A stretch of 63,154 nt of DNA from Haplosporangium gracile (taxonomy: Eukaryota; Mortierellomycota; Mortierellomycetes; Mortierellales; Mortierellaceae). Positions 55,729 through 63,154 of the stretch are shown one piece after another. How positions within the stretch are numbered: the stretch's first letter is position 1; each line of letters starts with the position of its first letter. Below the pieces are notes generated by a model. The model searched no databases and had not been told where the DNA came from. It worked only from the letters and a program-made list of their open reading frames with translations. Location of the stretch: assembly GCA_015499985.1 (NCBI GenBank), contig JAAAUF010000120.1, positions 1-63,154 of the forward strand, written 5' to 3'. A program made the position numbers and the translations under genes.

Positions 55729-58571
55729 TGTGATAGTACGAAGGAGTGTGAAGTGTTGAGAAGTAAGGTGAAGTTGTTGTTGTGAGGATGGCTGAAAGGA
55801 AGGGAGGAGAAAAGAAAGTAAGGGTTTTGACGTTGAGTGTCGTAAGGTGTCGTGAGGGGATGCCCGAAAGGGAGTGTGGATGGGGATGAGAGAAGAGAGA
55901 AGAGAGAAGAAGGGTGAGGTGAAGGTGAGGAAGTTAATAGAAAAAGAAGAGAGGATTTGCGCCTTTTTATACCTAAGAGCGCTCACAGCCACAGGTATGA
56001 AAAAACGAATGAATAGAAAAGCCAAAAAAGAGTAAGGCGGGCTGGGTTTGGGTTACTTCGATAGGTCAGGCCCATATTTCGGAACCCCGGTCTTCCACCT
56101 TCCTTTCTCCACTCTTTAATATGGAACTCATTCAGTCTCTCTTTCCCTTTCTCTCTTTCTCGTTCTCTCTTTCTCTCTCCCTCTCTCTCTTTCTCTCTCT
56201 CCCTCTCTCTCACTCTCACTCTCACTCTCTTTCAACACGGTTATTCGTTCACTAGGAGTGATGAGTGGCCAGATTTGACCCTGGATCCAGCGATGCATAT
56301 TTGTGTCAGTTGCTGATCAATCCACACTCAATCAAGTCCAGAAACCCGTTCTTGTTGACGAATCTGTGAGTCCAACACAAAAAGCAAGAAGAATCCTCAC
56401 CTCAACCTCGGATTGGTGGTCATTGCAAAATCCGAATTCAGGCATCGACCCCTGTCTCGCCTTTTTTTTTTTTTTTTTTGGTCTTGGTCAAATAGGATCC
56501 CAATCAAGGACAACTGTTAGAAGTGATGACCCACTTCCATTGCCAATAACCCGGTCAAGAAACAAACCAAGCGGAACCACTTGTCGGTCATCCGCAGCCT
56601 CCAGGTGTTGAACTCAGGTTAAGAAAAACCTGGCTGCCTGACCGTAAGGCCCTAGCTAACTGGTTGGCTGGCAGGTACAGTTACGACCACCAATTGTACT
56701 TAAAAACGATCAAGCGACGGTCGTCAGGGCAAAAATGACTCAGAAACAGGCACTTACTGGTCGACCAGATCGTGCTCTTGGGCTCTTCTTATTGGCACTG
56801 GCGATCTTTCTTTTTGCCACCCCAAAAAAGTTACTAAAATGGACACTTGGACCGGGGTCCATCCACTCCCTGCTTTTCCCTCTCCAAAAAAAAGGCGTGG
56901 ACGGTTGTGTGTCTTATGACAGCACGGTTCGAAAGTATGGATATTCTTTCTTTGATATATACGTAAAAAAGTTTGGTGCACAGAAAGAACCAATGACCTA
57001 GATCGACACCATCTAGCCCTTCTGTCTCGGCCCCTCCGAAGCTCCATAGTTTCGTAAATGAGCAGCTCTTTTCTCTCTCTCTTTCATACATATCTTTTTG
57101 CCACTGGTTTTCACACTTTTTTGGTTATGATTTTCATTGGAGCGGGGTGAATAACGATGCAAGGAGCCCAATGCGCATCTAAAGGACGACTTCTGTCGTC
57201 TATTACATTATGAATGCTCTTTTCTTTCTTTTTTTTTCCTCGGTAGATGCCAATAAGTCGACTCTTTCCTCTCCCTCATTTGATAAGGTAGTAAACCTTT
57301 TTTTTTTTTTTGCCCATCTTGTCCGAAGTTGGAACCCCATAAAATCTGCAGATGAGGGGATTGTTACTTTCTGCATGATGTACTCTTTATGAATCCTTGG
57401 AGGTGTTCTATCAACTCCTTTCTTTCCATCTTCCTCTTCCTACTATGATTCCTTTCACAGGGAATCGCAGTAAAAATGATAAGTCCGTTGAGAAGATGCA
57501 AGGGATGCTAATTGAGAAGGGTGTTCCCGGGAGACATAGGTATGAGGAGGGATAGTTAATCGGGCAAGATATATACTTGTTTTGTGTCAATTGTCCCCCC
57601 TCGCCTCTCACCGTACTCCAGTCCTTAACCACTCGTACTTATTAGTATTTCTCCGCCGATATGCCCTTTGCCGAAAAGTCCATGATTTCCTGAAAGAAAA
57701 CCGCCTGAAACAAAAAAAAATAGGCAGAAACAAGAGCCCTTGAACCCTGTCTCTTTCAGTCCTAACCTCCCGTTCCGGGTATTTCGTTAACCACGTTTTG
57801 TTTTGGACTCCAGCTTTGTAACTCCTCTCTGGACGTCCGGTCTAAACCATTAGCCTACGAAAACGATGAAGGTACCTCGTTTTTCTCCCCTTTCGGAGCG
57901 GTTGAGTAAGCGGCCGAGCGGCGCACTTATACTATAACTCTTTTGGCGCAGTTTTGCCAGGGGAGAAAGAGGTAAGATATGATGGCCCGTGGACTTCAAT
58001 ACCGAGGAGAATAAAACAGTTTTGTGTGGCAGGCAAACAACTGAAGAATGAAGCCACTGGCTTGGGAAAGCCTGGGTTCCGGTGTGGACGCCTTTTTGTG
58101 CTCTTTGTTTTTCAAGGACCATGTTCCTGTTGCATAGAGAAGGAATGAGTGAGGCCGTGCACAGATTTTGGCCTTTTTTTTTTATTCATTTCATATGTTG
58201 AAGGTACAGCAGGGCGGAGATACAAAAGAGTCTGTTCATTTCTTTCCATCTGTGGTGTGGACTGCACCCCGAACCAAGGCCGCAAGCAATGTCCATCAGG
58301 GCAAAGCGAAAATGACCTTTTCCAGCTAAGGCTTGTAGGTGTGACCTTTTTATTTATTTTTTTTCCCTTGGAAAAAATGAAGCCCGACAAGCGAAGGAAG
58401 AAGACAACTTCACCAACCAACACTTTCCGTACGAGCGCACGGCAAAAAACATACCCCACCAACACCGACACGACAGTATCAACACTGTACAAGTCTTCCT
58501 ACGACACTTCTGATTATAAACAGGACATAGGACGATCACACATAAGAACTAGCAGGACCAGACCACCCAGC
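55729..58571. other. Gene-free interval between LPMO-like gene and MDM12
   Basis: About 2.8 kb. It holds a CT microsatellite, several poly-T runs (for example near 56461-56479 and 57298-57311) and no frame with recognisable protein features on either strand. The last 420 nt are an open, in-frame extension upstream of the MDM12 ATG (from 58149), discussed as a finding. Confidence 0.5.
56135..56233. repeat. CT-rich microsatellite
   Basis: About 100 nt of (CT)n with CCCT, TTTCT and CACT interruptions on the plus strand, upstream of the LPMO-like gene. Confidence 0.9.
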
Positions 58572-61089
58572 ATGTCGTTTGTGTTCGAATGGGACAAACT
58601 CGATGACGAAGTCGCCTTGCAGATCGAGGGAATGATCCACGCCCACTTTCAACGCATCCCAAAACCGACCTTCATGGGCAACATCGCCGTCTCAAAATTC
58701 CGCTTCGGGTCAACACCACCCAATATTACCGTCTTGGACGTGACAGATCCCTTGGAGGAGTGGTATGTCCATATGGATCAAGAGGAGGCCCGGCTCGCTC
58801 AGGAGGCTGCCGAGGGCGGGGGGGGCGAGAGTATGGACGAGGACGAACTTGCGAGTGGGGAGGAGTACGATAATGATGAGTATTCGTATTCAGGAGACGG
58901 GAGCATTGTCATGGTTGGTGAGGGGGACGACATTGAATACCTGCGGTCAGGATCTTATGAGGAAGACGAGCAGCTCGAGACGGAAAAATGGATGCCTCGG
59001 CATCACCATCGACCACAACGCCAGGAAGGATCGGGATCTGATTACGAGTACTATACATCGACACGGGATCACAGCCAGCACTTCAAATCTGCATTGGCGA
59101 GTCCGACCAGGATATCACCTTCGTCTTCAGCGTCGTCATCGGGTTCTGGCCAGTCGCGCTGTCCTTCATCAGCACACGACCATCTGCCACAGGCAGGGAA
59201 CCGATATTATGGTGACAACAAGGAAAGTAATGCAGCGTCAACAGCGTTCAATCGCGGCAATCGTAACCCTAAGCTGGGTATCGACACTAGCCTCAGTTCC
59301 CCAGCACGTGCACGCTCTTTTTCTTCGACTCAACATAATCCCATCTCGACCAAGAAACCGACGACAACCCACAGCCTAAGCTCTCATGCATCGGATGAGG
59401 AAATCGAGAGCGAGGCATTTTATACCCAGGGCGAGTCAACCATCTATCAGCGCATGAAGAATCTGGTCCTTGAGCCCTCTAGTTTCTTGTCTTCAAGACC
59501 TGCCTCGGTAGAAGGAGAATCGTCGGACGACCAACCTCAACCAAAATCCTCATCGACCACACAGCAGACGACATTCGGCGCTCCTTTGCTCCCAACAACC
59601 CCAGGAGGGCCAAATGGGAATGCCAACAACGGACTTGCATTTGGATTCAATGCGGGCATGGGCTCGAGCCCGGGTTCTGTCCTTTCCTCAGTCATGCAAA
59701 CTCGATCAAATACTCGACCATTGTCAGCTGCCTCATTTTACAGCACACCTCCCGCGGCAGCAACAGCAGCTGGTGCAGCTACCTCTCATCCCACAACAAC
59801 TCAACATCCACAACTTTACTTTCCAGATCTCTCAGGGATGGTCGTCTCTGGAAACTCATTGTTGGGATTACGGGCAGGAACCCCCTCAAGGACGATACCC
59901 AGCACTCCTCGAGGGTTTGAGTCACCCACACTGGCGTTCTCGCGACGACAGAGTTTCTCGGACAACGGCAGTGATGATCCTGCTGCGAATTCGTCAAGCA
60001 ATCGATACTCGGCGCCAGTCCCAATACCTTCACAGAATGGGCTCGACCACCACCAGCAGACTACCGAGTACATGTCACCAGTAGAAGCGCTTAGTTTTGA
60101 CGCGTTTTCTCGGCAGCCCAAGGTGGTCGAGCGGTTGAAGGATGAAGAGAACGTCCACCCTGCTCATTCTCAATCGGCCCAGTCGTATAATGGGAATCAT
60201 CAGTCGCAACAACAGGCCAGTCCTCGTAGTCGGCCTGATCGAGGCAGGCAACAACGACAGGCTGACGTGAGGAGGCGACGAAAGCAGAATCAGGATGATG
60301 GCTATCGCCGAGCAGGACCTGGAAATCAACCTTCATTCCCTCCTTCTCCCATTCCAATGTCCAAGCGTCACGAGAACGATATTCAAATGTTGCTCGCTGT
60401 TCAGTATCAAGGCCAGATGGGGTTCACAGTGGAAACGGAGCTCCTTCTCAACTATCCCACCTATGCTTTTTTGACATTGCCAGTCAAGCTGATTATTACC
60501 GGATTTTCGTTCAAGAGTAAGTTCGGTGTGAACACTGGACACGGTTTGGTGATAGATGGCGTTGAGACTAAAATATTTACAACGTACTTTTCATTTTATG
60601 CTTTGAATAGCCAAGATGCTGATGGGATACCTTCGGGACCATGTCAATGTTACTTTCTTGGAACCAGAGGACCCTAACGAAAGGTGCAAAAAAAGCTCTT
60701 GGTTGGTAGCTATTTGACTTCATACTTTGCCTCCTTTAAGTTCAAGATCTAATCTGCTATTTATTTTTATTCGTTCTACTAGTATCTTGTCCAATGTTAG
60801 GATCGAGTCTCAAGTTGGCGAACAAAAGCAAGGTATGCCGCTCTACTCTCAATTGCGTTTTTATTTATTGAAAATAAACAATGATGACATACAAAGCAAG
60901 AAAGGAGTACGAGTCTGACACTTCTGTGCTATTTTCACTCGCTCGCTTTTTTTAAGCCGTACTCAAGAATGTAGGCAAAATTGAACGATTTGTGGTTGAC
61001 CAACTCCGAAAATTCATCACCGAGGATTTTGTCTATCCAAGCTACCATTCCATCGAACTGATGCGTGCCCCTGCACCGGCGCCACCACT

Positions 61090-61120
<31 letters not shown>

Positions 61121-61390
61121 GCACAGCCCGTCGCAAACGTCGCCGCAGGATCGGCGACCTTGACCACGGCTGGATCTGCTGGCCGTGATCGGTCGTCGTC
61201 GTCAAGAGGTGTATCGCCAGCTGCATCTACTACTGCTGAATCCGTTAATCATGAGCCGTATAGACTAGGAGAAATGGAGCGAGGCGTTGGAGGACAGAGA
61301 GGAGGAAGGCAGGTTGGTTCTCGTGGCTCTGCAGGGTCAACAACCACTACTGCTAGTCTGATTGAGGCTTCAACGTACAGTCGTCATTAA
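58572..61390 (+). CDS. MDM12: ERMES subunit Mdm12 (SMP-domain lipid transfer protein)
   Basis: Bridges Mmm1 in the ER and Mdm34/Mdm10 in the mitochondrial outer membrane and carries phospholipid in its SMP barrel (known for the family). Four exons, 58572-60516, 60611-60683, 60783-60832 and 60957-61390; 833 aa. The N-terminus MSFVFEWDKLDDEVALQIEG, followed by FGSTPPNITVLDVTDPLEEW, is the Mdm12 signature. The second half of the SMP domain is NDIQMLLAVQYQGQMGFTVE, TELLLNYPTYAFLTLPVKLI, GFSFKTKMLMGYLRDHVNVT, ILSNVRIESQVGEQKQAVLK and IERFVVDQLRKFITEDFVYP. Between them lies a low-complexity Ser/Gln/Asp-rich insert of about 500 residues. A Pro/Thr/Gly-rich tail of about 105 residues follows. Yeast Mdm12 is 271 aa. 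The start at 58572 is chosen on the conserved N-terminus. Confidence 0.94.
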
Positions 61391-61819
61391 TTTTCAAATA
61401 ATAGACATGTCTGTGTAACGCTATGACATCTTGAACGGCGTTAATGATGAATTTTTGTTTGTTTTTTCCTTTTCGTCGTGGGCTCAAGTCTTTTCGATAT
61501 GACATCAGCCATTAATGCATAATCAGAGTGGGGAGGGCGATGTCGCTTCTCTTGTTCGTTGAAAGGCGCCAAGGTTCTGAAAGAAGGGCCAGGGGTAGGG
61601 GTGATGAATATCTGAAAGCATCGAGGTCCATAGATAAGTACGTTCTAATGATGATGCGCGAATGATGCAAGACGAAGACTGATGGCTAGCCTTAACGAAA
61701 ATAAACATGGTGGTATATTTTTAAATATAAGGGCATCATCCTCGCCTACTTTTTTTTCTCCACAACATTCTTCTTCTCATTCTTCATCTTTTACCCTTCC
61801 CTCCAAAAAAAAAAAAAAA

Positions 61820-62776
61820 ATGTCCCTCTCCACGGCACTATCCCTGCGCACAACAAGCAGTCTCCCGCGTCGAACCCGTCCTCGTTCGACTCTCCTGAAA
61901 TGTGCTCCTATCTACCTAATGATGCTCTTCTCAGTCCTTCTCTCCCTCATGAACACCTTTTCCCTTGCCGCACCCATCGACAACGACAAGAGCGATAACA
62001 ACAATATCCTGGACGACGCCCGCGATGGACCCTTCAACGTCACGGTTCAAGCTGGGATCGCAGGCGGGATCCTGATCCTGGCCGGCTTCATCCTCTGCTT
62101 CTTTGGCTACCGCGTCTTCCATGTCACCATGTTCCTCATTGGATTCTATTTCTTTGGGAACTTGACCTATATCGGCATGGCGAACGGCGGCATCACGAAT
62201 TCGACACTCCTCCTGGCGGTTGCTATTGGTGTTGGTATCGTTGGTGGTTTGCTCTTGGTTTGCTGCTCCAAATTGGGAGTCGCCGTCCTGGGAGCTTTGG
62301 CACTTTATGCCTTGGGGCTCTGGATTTTGGGCTGGAAGTCTGGCGGAGTCATCACCTCATCCACCGGCCGGATTATTCTTCTTGTCGCCTTGGCCGTCAT
62401 CGGATTCATCTTGGGGCTCTTCCGCGAACGCGAAATGGTTATTGTGGGCTCCGCGATCGTCGGCGCATACTCGTTCGTGATTGGAGTTGATATGTTTGTC
62501 CATACAGGGTTCAAGGAACAGGCGGACCAGTTCATCAACTCCAAGAGTACGATTGAGGAGCATTTCAATAACCAGTCTACGGGGGCTTATGCTTTGTTGG
62601 CGACTTTTATTGTCATGGCTATCTTGGGCCTCTTGATTCAGTTCTGGGCTTTTGGACGAAGGACTTTCAGGCCTACGACTGTTGCTCCTGCGGCTGTTGC
62701 TCCTGCTCCTATGGCCAATGATGTGGTTTATACAGAAAAGCCTAGCCGCTTTGGATTCTTCAGACGTCGCTATTAA
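61820..62776 (+). CDS. TMEM198/TM7SF3-like (DUF4203) multi-pass membrane protein
   Basis: Single exon, 318 aa, from the ATG directly after an A-rich run to TAA at 62774. A basic N-terminus and a signal-like helix (IYLMMLFSVLLSLMNTFSLA) are followed by an Asn/Asp-rich luminal stretch with N-glycosylation sites (NVT). Seven hydrophobic segments follow, beginning with AGIAGGILILAGFILCFFGY, then VTMFLIGFYFFGNLTYIGMA and LLLAVAIGVGIVGGLLLVCC, typical of the TM7S3/TM198-like domain with Gly-rich helices and the FxGYR..H....L.G motif. The C-terminus is short and basic (RFGFFRRRY). Molecular function in fungi is unknown; the human relative TMEM198 acts in Wnt receptor phosphorylation. An in-frame upstream start at 61682 is less likely. 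Confidence 0.85.
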   Translation: MSLSTALSLRTTSSLPRRTRPRSTLLKCAPIYLMMLFSVLLSLMNTFSLAAPIDNDKSDNNNILDDARDGPFNVTVQAGIAGGILILAGFILCFFGYRVFHVTMFLIGFYFFGNLTYIGMANGGITNSTLLLAVAIGVGIVGGLLLVCCSKLGVAVLGALALYALGLWILGWKSGGVITSSTGRIILLVALAVIGFILGLFREREMVIVGSAIVGAYSFVIGVDMFVHTGFKEQADQFINSKSTIEEHFNNQSTGAYALLATFIVMAILGLLIQFWAFGRRTFRPTTVAPAAVAPAPMANDVVYTEKPSRFGFFRRRY

Positions 62777-63154
62777 GCAACCTCCATCCCCATTTTTTTT
62801 AAGTCTCTTCTACCTTTTTACCTTCTTTTTATTTCACACACTTTTATATTCTTAATTTCACCTTCATGTCAATGTATAACAACAACAACATATCTTAATC
62901 TACTTTTTCAGTAATGTAATAAACCCCACTTTTTATTTACGGCAAAAAACAAGCTAGCTTGTGGCAGTCAAGCGTTCATGGGGACGTTGCTTTTTGATCC
63001 TTTGATGTCGGCTTTTTCTCTCCTCCTATTATCATTCGAGGTTGCATTGTCGATGCTTTGTTCTATCCCTTGGAGTGTTAGACGGGCAAATTTGCCCGTT
63101 ATTTTTACACGTAATAGCACTAGTAAGACGCTCGCTCCCTATTTACAAAAAAAA
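62777..63154. other. 3' flank with two perfect palindromes
   Basis: After the stop codon the sequence is T-rich, then holds perfect palindromes ACAAGCTAGCTTGT (62949-62962) and ACGGGCAAATTTGCCCGT (63082-63099). The second is followed by TATTTTT. No coding frame is seen up to the edge. Confidence 0.6.

Noticed and set aside
56560..56660. Possible 5S rRNA or tRNA fragment
   Set aside because: GC-balanced and with short inverted repeats, but it matches neither the 5S internal boxes nor a cloverleaf.
56303..57001. Two plus-strand open frames of about 90-100 codons
   Set aside because: Interrupted by a poly-T run, no homology that I recognise, no plausible splice joining.
1..63154. CRISPR arrays, insertion sequences, phage genes, riboswitches or bacterial-type operons
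   Set aside because: None seen. The window is intron-bearing eukaryotic DNA, and the repeats present are microsatellites or the single foldback element.

Overview
This is a window of a fungal nuclear genome. Genes are interrupted by short GT..AG introns (mostly 50-200 nt), genes lie on both strands without operons, and spacers are rich in homopolymers and simple repeats. The gene set (ERMES subunit Mdm12, global-genome-repair Rad7, Set1, Ero1, a GH5 family-12-type glucosidase, small DPBB proteins, a secreted histidine-first protein) is fungal. The MFE-2 enzyme has one dehydrogenase domain fused to hydratase 2, closer to the animal layout than to the two-dehydrogenase Fox2 of Dikarya, and intron density is high. 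This suggests an early-diverging filamentous fungus, most likely Mucoromycota and perhaps Mortierellomycotina. That placement is inference. Two short N-gaps (37848-37857 and 50747-50755) sit beside poly-A runs.

Layout, left to right. 1-289: 5' end of an MFS drug/H+ antiporter-like transporter running off the window. 2.5-7.5 kb: PCH2/TRIP13 AAA+ ATPase, then the peroxisomal beta-oxidation enzyme MFE-2, both minus. 8.6-9.9 kb: an unrecognised type I membrane protein, followed by a 3.9 kb gene-free stretch with strong strand asymmetry. 13.7-17.6 kb: divergent pair RPT4 (proteasome) and TEX1/THOC3 (mRNA export). 17.8-26.4 kb: ERO1 and clathrin heavy chain, minus. 26.9-28.6 kb: mitochondrial uS8 and a PRA1-family protein. 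29.9-37.4 kb: convergent SET1 and mitochondrial uS2. 38-40.2 kb: two DPBB-domain genes, the second broken by one stop codon. 40.5-46.7 kb: RAD7 and a GH5 glucosidase ending in a CaaX box. 48-53 kb: a voltage-sensor-like membrane protein, a ten-finger TFIIIA-like protein and an ANCHR/ZFYVE19-like protein. 54-55.7 kb: a secreted LPMO-like protein. 58.6-62.8 kb: MDM12 and a TMEM198-like membrane protein.

Most genes are single-copy housekeeping functions: protein folding and turnover, membrane traffic, lipid metabolism, transcription and chromatin, mitochondrial translation and repair. I see no cluster that behaves as one pathway and no CRISPR, prophage, retroelement or secondary-metabolite cluster. 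The points most worth following are unusual gene architectures: a probable lipid-anchored GH5, an SR-like Set1, a single-SDR MFE-2, a TFIIIA with its spacer after finger 3, an ANCHR-like protein in which I see no FYVE, and a DPBB gene with one nonsense codon. There are also a few non-coding signals: a putative UPR element at ERO1, a foldback element at 53.4 kb, and a strand-skew switch plus intron-like sequence in the 10-13 kb gene desert.
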